A stretch of DNA of 64,000 bases from Galbibacter pacificus (GTDB lineage: Bacteria; Bacteroidota; Bacteroidia; Flavobacteriales; Flavobacteriaceae), in the NCBI RefSeq assembly GCF_029603165.1, contig NZ_JAQSVC010000006.1, forward strand, positions 186,001 to 250,000, written 5' to 3'. A program made the position numbers and the translations under genes. Positions 10,501-17,634 of the stretch are shown one piece after another. The notes under the pieces are model-generated. The model had not been told where the DNA came from, made no database searches, and worked only from the letters and a program-made list of their open reading frames with translations. Each line of letters starts with the position of its first letter. The first letter of the stretch is position 1.

Positions 10501-10752
10501 TGGAATTCTACTTTCTGGCTACATAACATCACCTCATTTAGAATTAGAACCATGGAGCTAGGATATTCCATGCCACAAGTAGTACTGGATAAGTTAAAGT
10601 TGCAGAAATTAAGGTTGTATGTAAATGCGTATAACTATTTCTCTTTCGATAACTTAAAAGAATTTGGAATCGATCCGGAGGTTGTAGATGATAACGGTTT
10701 ACAATATCCGCAGAACAAAGTATTGAATGTTGGTGTTAATATTTCTATCTAA
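7579..10752 (+). CDS. SusC-like TonB-dependent outer-membrane receptor
   Basis: Outer-membrane glycan importer of 1057 residues. After a signal peptide (ending SYGQ) comes a carboxypeptidase-regulatory-like beta-sandwich at about 30-105 (ISGTVTGKDDGVPIPYVTV). The TonB-box region EALDEVIVVGYSTQ and the plug follow at about 110-230, with the SusC signature LYVIDGVQQD and DIESISVLKDGSAAIYGSRA. The rest is a 22-strand barrel ending NVGVNISI. It pairs with the SusD-like protein 15 bases downstream to take oligosaccharides into the periplasm. The direct repeat about 300 bases upstream suggests sensor-controlled expression. Family assignment is certain; the ligand, an arabinose-rich oligosaccharide, is inferred from the neighbouring hydrolases. 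Confidence 0.97.
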   Translation: MKTNSKKLIKQMILTLFCGLVSLYSYGQDQVTISGTVTGKDDGVPIPYVTVLVKGASGNGATTDFDGNYTITASPDATLVYSSIGFKSHEVSVDGRTTINVQLLEDVEALDEVIVVGYSTQEKKDLTAAISSITSSDIEKVHAGSTVSTGLAGKLPGVSFRMPDGRPGASANIQIRNMGNPLYVIDGVQQDAGQFNNLSPNDIESISVLKDGSAAIYGSRAANGVVVVTTKKGKKGSRSTVNIDAYTGWQNWTRFPEAVNDSYEWMLGKAEAEVNEFGSTSITPEELEKYRIGEEYGYQSFNWRDFIVKKNAPVSNININATGGSEKINYYLSFTKLNQEAVFGDEFTFDRTNVQSNVDAQITDNLKVGVQINGRIEERKNPGIPGTDDYWLPRFAILRNRPFERPYANDNPEYLNDIGHNETNWGLHNFEVGGYSQTTWRVLQNNFSAEYDFGFIPGLKAKGMYSYYIADQVMNGHEYTYEAYTYDPANDTYSVTGGSTNPWRERRTHKKIQNVFQGSLSYKKVINDEHTLTAMFLVERIDINEQTQWVHSVPKTNVLPLIYFPDMDTYDDSEYEEARIGYVGNFTYNYKDKYYINSSIRRDASWKFAPNKRVGIFPSISGGWRITEEPFMKNWLGEESILSDFKIRASYGVLGDDNINLGINADDPRYIGPYDYLTGYEYDPNDGTPVIIDGEAIIPSRDKGQPIDNISWFESEITDIGVDFGLFDGKLTGSFDYFYRERSGLRGRKYDVLVPNELGYALPDENVNSDAVYGSEFMLSYYGNIGDLNIMVSGNVSYTKTKFLESYKPRFGNSYDEYRNSSEGRYNNLFWGYTQIGQFESQEQIDNYPVDIDGRGNITMNPGDLIYEDINGDGKIDWYDETPIGYNNTQPLINYGLSLSLAYKGFDFTADFSGASGYSWNQNWEGRKPYQNEGALNEIFLDRWHREDPFDPNSEWIPGKYPGLRYNNGSHSNNWNSTFWLHNITSFRIRTMELGYSMPQVVLDKLKLQKLRLYVNAYNYFSFDNLKEFGIDPEVVDDNGLQYPQNKVLNVGVNISI

Positions 10753-10767
10753 ACGTAAAAAACAACA

Positions 10768-12657
10768 ATGATGAAAAAGTATATATATATAGCAACAATC
10801 ACAGCTTTATTATGTGTTGGCTGTGCCAATGATGAAGACTTTCTTAATAGAGAGCCTACCGATATTTTAACTGAAGAGCAAGTTTTTTCAGACCCAGAAG
10901 TAACACTTTCTGTTATTGCAGATTTATACGACCGTTATTACGATTTTGCCTGGATTCAAGATTGGTCCACCATGTCTCGGTTTAACATCGCCTTCTGGTC
11001 TGAAGCCGGTCGATATGGTTCTTTCCAGAATAGCGATTATGGATATGGAGACTGGGGCACATGGGATTATGGATACATTCGGGATATTAATTTATTTATT
11101 GAAAGATGCGAACCCGCTACCGAATTAAGCGATGCAGACAAACAACGTTTCTTGGCCGAAGCACGCTTTTTAAGGGCCTCTTATTATTTTGAGCTGGTAA
11201 AGCGTATGGGGGGGGTTCCATTGGTTTTAGAAGCAGAAGAATATGATTTTAGTGGAGATCCGTCCTATTTACAACATCCAAGAGAAACAGAAGCAGCAAT
11301 TTACGACTTTGTAATTAGTGAGGCAGAGGCCGTAAAAGAGTTGTTGCCAACAGATATAGACACCAAGTCAAGGGCTACTAAAGGAGCCGCTCTGGCTATG
11401 GAAGCTAGGGCTGCACTCTACGCGGGATCTATTGCTAAATATGGTGCCGGCACCCCACAAGTTTCCTTGCCCGGCGGCGAGGTAGGCATTCCTGCTTCCA
11501 AGGCTAATGGGTATTACCAAACGGCACTGACCGCAGCACAGGAAATCATTAATGGAGAAGCGGGCGGATACGAATTGTATCAGAAAAAACCCGATTTAGC
11601 AGATAACTTTGCCAGTATTTTTTATGACAAAATAGGAAACAACGAAGCTATTTTTGTTGAAGATTACAAATTACAAAGTGGTAAAGTACATGGGTTTACC
11701 ATATCAAACCAGCCACGATTTGGTGCAGAAGAAGAAGAAGGCGGGCGTACCAACCCATCACTCAACTTTGTACAATCTTTTGAAACCTTAGATGGGCAAT
11801 ATGAGCCTATTCCTGTAGAAGACGCATCCGGAAACCCTGTTTATTACGATAATATCGGCGATATTTTTGAAGGAAGGGATGCACGTTTGGCAGGAACGGT
11901 AATCTTACCGGGATCCTCGTTCAAAGGACGCCAAGTAGATATTTGGGCAGGTTACCAAATGCCGGATGGATCTGTAATCTCTGGCGATTCCAGAGGACAG
12001 CAAAAAGAAGTGGGAGACATGGGTACCGTACAGGTTGTTGGTTTTGACGGTCCTATTGACGGATTAGAATTTACAGCGCAAACCGGGTTTTATATACGTA
12101 AGTTTCAAGACCCCAAGGCAGCTTCTGGACAAAGAGGTGTGCAAAGCGATTTGTGGCAAATGCGTTATCGATATGCCGAGGTATTGCTGAATGCTGCCGA
12201 AGCTGCCTTTGAGCTGGGCCAGGCCGATGTTGCCGCAGGGTATTTAAACCAAATACGTAGCCGTGCGGGAATAACTACTTCGCTTTCGGCGGGAGACGTA
12301 ACCTTCGATCGGATCGTTCACGAACGTTATATAGAACTTGCTTTTGAGGGGCATTTCCTTTTCGATATAAAGCGTTGGAGAATAGCACATCAAGTGCTTG
12401 ACGGGGTTCCTATTGAAGCGTCTGAAGTGACAGGTAACATTGGAGCCCCTCTAAAGCGTAAGACTCAACCTTATGGTTTGTGGCCTTACAAAATATACGA
12501 CCCAGGCAGTGCAAACAACGGCAAGTATATCTATAAAATTGTAAAGCCTGCTAGGGTTACAGGAGCCGATCGTTTTAGGCTGGGGAACTATTATTCTAAA
12601 ATAGGGGACGATGTAATCAATAATAACCCTAAGATTATTAGAAACCCTAATCAATAA
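10768..12657 (+). CDS. SusD-like surface glycan-binding lipoprotein
   Basis: Surface lipoprotein of 629 residues that caps the SusC barrel. The lipoprotein signal is LLCVGC, followed by the usual SusD opening DFLNREPTDILTEEQVFSD. The helical TPR-like core includes FLAEARFLRASYYFELVKRMGGVP, and the C-terminal family segment RIVHERYIELAFEGHFLFDIKRW is intact. The gene follows susC by 15 bases and precedes the DUF3823 lipoprotein by 19, so all three form one transcript that ends at the hairpin near 13435. Confidence 0.97.
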   Translation: MMKKYIYIATITALLCVGCANDEDFLNREPTDILTEEQVFSDPEVTLSVIADLYDRYYDFAWIQDWSTMSRFNIAFWSEAGRYGSFQNSDYGYGDWGTWDYGYIRDINLFIERCEPATELSDADKQRFLAEARFLRASYYFELVKRMGGVPLVLEAEEYDFSGDPSYLQHPRETEAAIYDFVISEAEAVKELLPTDIDTKSRATKGAALAMEARAALYAGSIAKYGAGTPQVSLPGGEVGIPASKANGYYQTALTAAQEIINGEAGGYELYQKKPDLADNFASIFYDKIGNNEAIFVEDYKLQSGKVHGFTISNQPRFGAEEEEGGRTNPSLNFVQSFETLDGQYEPIPVEDASGNPVYYDNIGDIFEGRDARLAGTVILPGSSFKGRQVDIWAGYQMPDGSVISGDSRGQQKEVGDMGTVQVVGFDGPIDGLEFTAQTGFYIRKFQDPKAASGQRGVQSDLWQMRYRYAEVLLNAAEAAFELGQADVAAGYLNQIRSRAGITTSLSAGDVTFDRIVHERYIELAFEGHFLFDIKRWRIAHQVLDGVPIEASEVTGNIGAPLKRKTQPYGLWPYKIYDPGSANNGKYIYKIVKPARVTGADRFRLGNYYSKIGDDVINNNPKIIRNPNQ

Positions 12658-12676
12658 TTAAATCAAAACAGAAATC

Positions 12677-13375
12677 ATGAAAGCAAGATATTTAATAATA
12701 TTAATAGGAGCCTTTATCATTCTAGCTTCGTGTAATGATATAGATAATTTCGACGAGCCCGGTACCTTTTTAACAGGAAACGTTGTCTATAACCAAGATC
12801 CTGTACCCGTTGGAAATAATGAAGTTGAATTTCAATTATGGCAACCGGGTTTTGGAACGCTTACTCCGCTTGGGGTTAGAATTGCACAAGATGGTTCGTT
12901 TAGTGCCCGCTTATATAACGGGGATTATAAACTAGTGTTTGTTGACGGACAAGGCCCTTTTAGAACCAATATCGTAAATGAACAACAACAAGATACCATT
13001 TTTATAGATATAGACGGAGATAAAGAAATTAGCATTGAAGTTACTCCATATTACTTAATACAAAATGCTTCTTTTAATAAAACAGGAAATAGCATTGAAG
13101 GAACATGTAGGCTTGAAAAAATAATTACCGATGCAGATGCAAAGAATATCGAGCGTGTAACGTTGTACGTAAACGAAACACAATTTGTATCAGATAACGG
13201 TGATTATAACGATGCCAGAATAGATGGAGATTTTACCAATCCAAATGCTGTGAGCATGACTGTTGAAATACCCGAAATGTTAGCATCTAAAGAGTATCTC
13301 TATACAAGGATAGGTGTTAAAATAGCTGGAGTAGAAGACATGATATACTCGCAGGTTGAAAAAATAGATTTATAA
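12677..13375 (+). CDS. DUF3823-type lipoprotein, SusE/F-position accessory protein
   Basis: Lipoprotein of 232 residues (signal ending IILASC, Cys19). It appears to contain two small beta-sandwich parts: an N-terminal carboxypeptidase-regulatory-like fold (FLTGNVVYNQDPVPVGNNEV) and a C-terminal Ig-like half. It matches DUF3823 proteins, which sit directly after SusD in many loci. It is probably a surface glycan-binding or structural partner of the SusCD complex. No catalytic motif is visible. Last gene before a strong terminator. Confidence 0.8.
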   Translation: MKARYLIILIGAFIILASCNDIDNFDEPGTFLTGNVVYNQDPVPVGNNEVEFQLWQPGFGTLTPLGVRIAQDGSFSARLYNGDYKLVFVDGQGPFRTNIVNEQQQDTIFIDIDGDKEISIEVTPYYLIQNASFNKTGNSIEGTCRLEKIITDADAKNIERVTLYVNETQFVSDNGDYNDARIDGDFTNPNAVSMTVEIPEMLASKEYLYTRIGVKIAGVEDMIYSQVEKIDL

Positions 13376-13434
13376 TTTATTATTGATTAGTACTAAATAA
13401 ATGATTCTTTAAATCTTTTATTTATGGTTAGCTT

Positions 13435-13470
13435 CGAGTGCTTACACTATGAATGTAAGCACTCGTTTTT
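13435..13470 (+). terminator. Strong rho-independent terminator after susC-susD-DUF3823
   Basis: A perfect 12-bp stem (CGAGTGCTTACA with TGTAAGCACTCG), a 7-base loop and five T residues. It lies only 27 bases before the next start codon, so the downstream gene depends on read-through or on a promoter within this gap. Confidence 0.9.
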
Positions 13471-13496
13471 ATAATTTTTAAAACACACAGGAACAA

Positions 13497-15989
13497 ATGC
13501 TTAAAAAAAACCTTTTAGTAATTGCTTTATTGTCTTTGGTCTGTTGTACAACAAAGAAAAAAAACAACGAAACTGTACAACAGCCCGTTAAAAGTATTGA
13601 AGATCAACGACAGGCACCGGCTTATCCATTGGTAGCGCACGATCCATATTTCAGTATTTGGTCGTTTACAGACCAAATCAACCAATCTCCCACCAAACAC
13701 TGGACAGGCACCAATCAATCCCTTATCGGTATGGTAAAAGTAGACGGCGAAACATACCGTGTACTGGGAGACGATGCCCCCAGCTATAAAACAATTATCC
13801 CAACAGGAACAGAAAATGCATACAGTGCCAAGATAACCGAAGAAAATCCCGGCGAGAACTGGCAAAAAAACAATTTTAACGATACTTCGTGGAAATCGGC
13901 ACCCGCTCCTTATGGAGATGGGGACATGGCCAATACAAAATGGACGAGCGACCACATCTGGTACCGAAGAACCTTTAGCCTAAAGTCTACAGACCTTGGC
14001 GAAATCTTCCTTAAACTCCGCCATGACGATGATGTAGAGGTATACATCAACGGGATCGAAGTATACACCTGCAAATGCTGGAACGATGGCTATGAATATT
14101 ATACCATTCCGCAAGAAGCAATTAAAAGTTTAAAGGCAACAGGCAATGTCCTGGCGGTTCATGTAAAAAACAATGTGGGCGGGCAAGCGCTCGATGCCGG
14201 TATTGTAGAAAAAATAAAGGATGAGGTAGAAGCCAAGGTGGCCATACAGAAATCATTGAACCTTTCGGCTACGCAAACTTCATATGTGTTGGAGTGCGGG
14301 GGCGTGGACGTAAACTTAACCTTTACCTCGCCACTTTTAATGGACAATCTGGACGTGTTTTCGCGCCCGGTGTCCTACATTTCCCTCAAAACCAAGTCAA
14401 ACGACGGAAACGAACATAAGGTACAGGTGTATTTTGGAGCTTCGTCTACCTTGGCGGCCAACGAACCCAGCCAGTTAATGCAGGCATCAACAGGAAACAC
14501 TTCAGAAGTTGCCTATGTTAAAACTGGAACCGTACAACAGCCAGTCTTGGAGAAAAAGGGAGATAATCTCCGCATAGATTGGGGGCATTTATATGTGGCT
14601 GCGCCAAAATCGGCAAACGTTACACAAAACGTAAGCTCGGTAACCCATGCAAAAATAGATTTTATGCAGGGCAAAAAAAGCGATTTTGTAAAAGAAGGTA
14701 AAGAATTGATGCTTAGTACGGTATTTCCCGAAGAAACCGTGAAGGACAGCAAAGACCATGTGGTGCTATTGGGTTACGATGATGAATATTCTATTGAATA
14801 CTTTCACGATAAACTACGCCCTTGGTGGAATAAGGATGGAAAAAACAGTATTGATAACGAGTTGGACAAGGCTGCTACTTCTTATAAAGAAATTATGGCC
14901 AAATGCAACGCCTTCGATAAAAACCTGCATGAACAGGCAGTGGCCTCCGGAGGGGAAGACTATGCCAAATTGTGCGAAATAGGGTACAGGCAAAGTATTG
15001 CGGCCCACAAACTAGTAGAAAGCCCTAAAGGAGAAATATTGTTTCTTTCAAAAGAAAACTTTAGCAACGGCTGTATCAATACGGTAGATGTAACCTACCC
15101 ATCTGCGCCATTGTACCTTACATATAATCCAGATTTGTTAAAGGGAATGTTGACAGGGATATTTTATTATTCTGAAAGTGGCAAATATAACAAGCCTTTT
15201 GCCGCACACGATATAGGTACATACCCCAAGGCAAACGGACACGTATACGGAGAGCCAATGCCAGTTGAAGAATCTGGGAACATGATTATCTTAACAGCTG
15301 CCATAGCAAAAGCCGAAGGCAATGCAGATTATGCCAAAAAACATTGGGAGACGCTTACCATTTGGGCAAACTATTTGGCCGATAAAGGTTTCGATCCGGG
15401 CAACCAATTATGTACCGATGACTTCGCTGGGCACTTGGCAAGGAATGCAAACCTATCTGTTAAGGCAATTGTAGCTATTGGAAGCTATGGTTACCTGGCA
15501 AAACAGTTAGGTAAGGACGATATAGCCAAGAAATATACCGATATGGCCAAAAGCATGGCCAAAAAATGGATGGAACTTGCAGATGCCGGCAATCACTATG
15601 CACTTACGTTTAACGATATGAACACTTGGAGCCAAAAATACAACCTTGTGTGGGATAAAGTGATGCAGTTCGACCTGTTTCCTAAGGAAGTATATAAAAA
15701 AGAAATCGATTTTTATTTAACCAAACAGAATAAGTACGGTCTTCCTCTGGATAGTAGGGCAGATTATACCAAATCTGATTGGATTTTATGGACAGCCACC
15801 CTAAGCAACGATAAAAATACATTTGAAGAACTGGCCAACCCCGTGTATACCTATGCGGCCGAAACAAAAGACCGCGTTCCCATGAGTGACTGGTACTTTA
15901 CAAGCAACGGAAATCAAAGGGGCTTCCAGGCAAGGAGCGTTGTAGGGGGTTACTTTATTAAACTTTTAGACGATAAATGGAATAACTGA
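13497..15989 (+). CDS. DUF4964/DUF5127/DUF4965/DUF1793 glutaminase-A-like protein with inserted jelly-roll
   Basis: Exported protein of 830 residues with a lipoprotein-like signal (LLSLVCC). Domain order as read: DUF4964 at about 35-100 (PLVAHDPYFSIWSFTD), an inserted GH2-type sugar-binding jelly-roll at about 110-235 (WYRRTFSLKSTDLGEIFLKL, VEVYINGIEVY), DUF5127, then DUF4965 and DUF1793 forming an (alpha/alpha)6 barrel (TVDVTYPSAPLYLTYNPDL, DDFAGHLARNANLSVKAIVAI). The family takes its name from fungal glutaminase A, but its members in Bacteroidota polysaccharide loci are usually suspected glycosidases. I therefore call it a probable carbohydrate-active enzyme of unproven activity. It is separated from susCD by a terminator and ended by another. 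Confidence 0.82.
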   Translation: MLKKNLLVIALLSLVCCTTKKKNNETVQQPVKSIEDQRQAPAYPLVAHDPYFSIWSFTDQINQSPTKHWTGTNQSLIGMVKVDGETYRVLGDDAPSYKTIIPTGTENAYSAKITEENPGENWQKNNFNDTSWKSAPAPYGDGDMANTKWTSDHIWYRRTFSLKSTDLGEIFLKLRHDDDVEVYINGIEVYTCKCWNDGYEYYTIPQEAIKSLKATGNVLAVHVKNNVGGQALDAGIVEKIKDEVEAKVAIQKSLNLSATQTSYVLECGGVDVNLTFTSPLLMDNLDVFSRPVSYISLKTKSNDGNEHKVQVYFGASSTLAANEPSQLMQASTGNTSEVAYVKTGTVQQPVLEKKGDNLRIDWGHLYVAAPKSANVTQNVSSVTHAKIDFMQGKKSDFVKEGKELMLSTVFPEETVKDSKDHVVLLGYDDEYSIEYFHDKLRPWWNKDGKNSIDNELDKAATSYKEIMAKCNAFDKNLHEQAVASGGEDYAKLCEIGYRQSIAAHKLVESPKGEILFLSKENFSNGCINTVDVTYPSAPLYLTYNPDLLKGMLTGIFYYSESGKYNKPFAAHDIGTYPKANGHVYGEPMPVEESGNMIILTAAIAKAEGNADYAKKHWETLTIWANYLADKGFDPGNQLCTDDFAGHLARNANLSVKAIVAIGSYGYLAKQLGKDDIAKKYTDMAKSMAKKWMELADAGNHYALTFNDMNTWSQKYNLVWDKVMQFDLFPKEVYKKEIDFYLTKQNKYGLPLDSRADYTKSDWILWTATLSNDKNTFEELANPVYTYAAETKDRVPMSDWYFTSNGNQRGFQARSVVGGYFIKLLDDKWNN

Positions 15990-16016
15990 TTATTTAGTTT
16001 GTTAGATTGATAGTGG

Positions 16017-16050
16017 AAAGGGTTTGCCGTTGTGGCAAACCCTTTTTTTA
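16017..16050 (+). terminator. Rho-independent terminator after the DUF4965 gene
   Basis: A perfect 12-bp stem, AAAGGGTTTGCC with GGCAAACCCTTT, around a GTTGT loop, followed by a run of T residues. Confidence 0.9.
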
Positions 16051-16200
16051 TAGATATAGCCGTAATTAATCTCAATGGCTGTACCTTGATTATAGTCATG
16101 AGGTTGTTAAGCCCAACACTTTTATAAATAGGGTCTCTACTGCGTTCTAGGCATTAAATAATATTTTATGGTCGATAGCAGATAATTAGAAAAATTATAG

Positions 16201-16495
16201 AAAAACACAGATGCAGCACTAAAAAGAGATATTTAAGGACAAAAAATATAGAATGGGGTACCAAAAAAGAACATTTACACATACAAAACATAGAATAGGG
16301 TACTAAAAATGGAGATTTATGCACACAAAATACAGAATGGGGCACTAAAAAAGGACGTTTATGCACACAAAACACAGAATGAGGCACTAAAAAGGGACAT
16401 TTATGTATACAAAATATAGAATGAGGCACTAAAAAAGGACATTTATGCACACAAAACATAGAATGGAGCACTAAAAGAGAAAATGTATGTACGGC
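16201..16495. repeat. Tandem array of about six 42-bp units plus a degenerate one
   Basis: Units of exactly 42 bases repeat head to tail, each built around the core ACATAGAATGGGGCACTAAA followed by AAGGACATTTATGCAC. Copies differ at a few positions and the first (from about 16205) is degenerate. There are no unique spacers, so it is not a CRISPR array. Because 42 is divisible by three, the minus strand stays open and gives a 14-residue repeat, which I regard as accidental. Related units recur at 34283-34352. The array lies between two convergent genes. Confidence 0.9.
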
Positions 16496-16527
16496 CACTA
16501 TAAAAATATGTATTCGTGTTCTATTAT

Positions 16528-17544
16528 TTATTCGGCATCGGGAAGCCAATAATCAAAGGGTTGGTCACGGTTTGCTTTCAAAGTGCCATTTTCTACCGTA
16601 ATTGGTGCTACCTGTATGCTGGTTCTATGGTTTTGATAAAAAGAATTTTCTGGTTTGGTAACTCCATGCTTGTCACGCCCCGGATGGGTAAAATAAAATA
16701 TATAAGCACGGTCTTTAAAGGTAATTACATCGCCATGTGCCCCAGATGGGGTATCGTCCTTCCTTTTGGAAGGAGTATCGAGTATCAAGCCTTGTTTTTC
16801 CCAGGTGTTGAGGTCTGTAGAACGGTATATGCGCAGCCCGTGCCACTCGTCGGTAAGCATCCAATAGTATCCTTTATATTCAAAAACATTGGGTCCCTCA
16901 TGGGCATCGCCTGCTATTGTAGGTTTTTGTGCTGCTTCCCATGTTTTTAGGTCTTTGGACTCCGACATCATGGTAATCCCTCCCTTAGAATCGTCTTTGT
17001 ACCACATCCGCCATATGCCGTCTTCCTTTTGGAAGAGGGTAGCGTCTATTACTTTATCTGAAGATGCACTTACGCCTCCTTGATAACTCCAATCCCATAG
17101 GTTTTTGCTGGTTAAGTGCACGATTTTGGACTTTCCGCCCCAGTGGCTCCTTGCTCCTTGTATGTACGACACGTACATATGGTAGGTGCCTTTATGGTAT
17201 ACAACATCGGGGGCCCAAAATGTGTTTTGTCCCCGCTCGAATTCCAGGTCTAGGTAGCCCCTGAACACCCATGTTTGTCCATGATCTTTGGTAGAGGCAA
17301 TGCCCACCTTGTTGCCGTAATAAGCCGATACGTCCGGGGTGGGCATATTGGCCCGGCGTGCCGTATAGAGCATCCACCAACTCTTTTCTTGCCTGTTCCA
17401 GATAATAACCGGGTCGGCAGCACCATCATATATGGGGTCGTTGTAAACAGGAGAAGGAGCTGTGTGGGGCTGTTGTTGTGCCGTTGCCGAAAATGCTATA
17501 GATAGTGCACAGGAACATACTGTGATAAGGTGTTTTGCTTTCAA
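16528..17544 (-). CDS. GH43-like exported glycosidase (five-bladed beta-propeller)
   Basis: Exported enzyme of 338 residues with a signal peptide ending SATAQ. GH43 hallmarks are visible in order: the catalytic base Asp in YDGAADPVIIW (Asp44), the pKa-modulating Asp in KVIDATLF, and the general acid Glu in AHEGPNVFEYKGYYWML. The blade repeats are Trp- and Tyr-rich. GH43 members cleave alpha-L-arabinofuranosyl or beta-xylosyl bonds, and the neighbouring genes favour the former. It follows the sensor gene by 90 bases on the same strand and may be co-transcribed with it. It converges on the DUF4965 gene across the 42-bp repeat array. Confidence 0.85.
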   Translation of the reverse strand: MKAKHLITVCSCALSIAFSATAQQQPHTAPSPVYNDPIYDGAADPVIIWNRQEKSWWMLYTARRANMPTPDVSAYYGNKVGIASTKDHGQTWVFRGYLDLEFERGQNTFWAPDVVYHKGTYHMYVSYIQGARSHWGGKSKIVHLTSKNLWDWSYQGGVSASSDKVIDATLFQKEDGIWRMWYKDDSKGGITMMSESKDLKTWEAAQKPTIAGDAHEGPNVFEYKGYYWMLTDEWHGLRIYRSTDLNTWEKQGLILDTPSKRKDDTPSGAHGDVITFKDRAYIFYFTHPGRDKHGVTKPENSFYQNHRTSIQVAPITVENGTLKANRDQPFDYWLPDAE

Positions 17545-17634
17545 TTTTTTAAATTTTTATAGGTGAATAGTGTTTAGCGGGGTGCAAACATCAATTTTAT
17601 GGGTTGATTTACTATAAAAAGAAGCGTGCATAGA

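Noticed and set aside
16201-16495. CRISPR-like array
   Set aside because: The units follow each other directly with no unique spacers, vary in sequence, and no cas genes are present.
16166-16549. Minus-strand frame of 127 codons with a 14-residue repeat
   Set aside because: It is the translation of the 42-bp DNA repeat, overlaps the end of the GH43 gene, and the repeat units vary without respect to codons.
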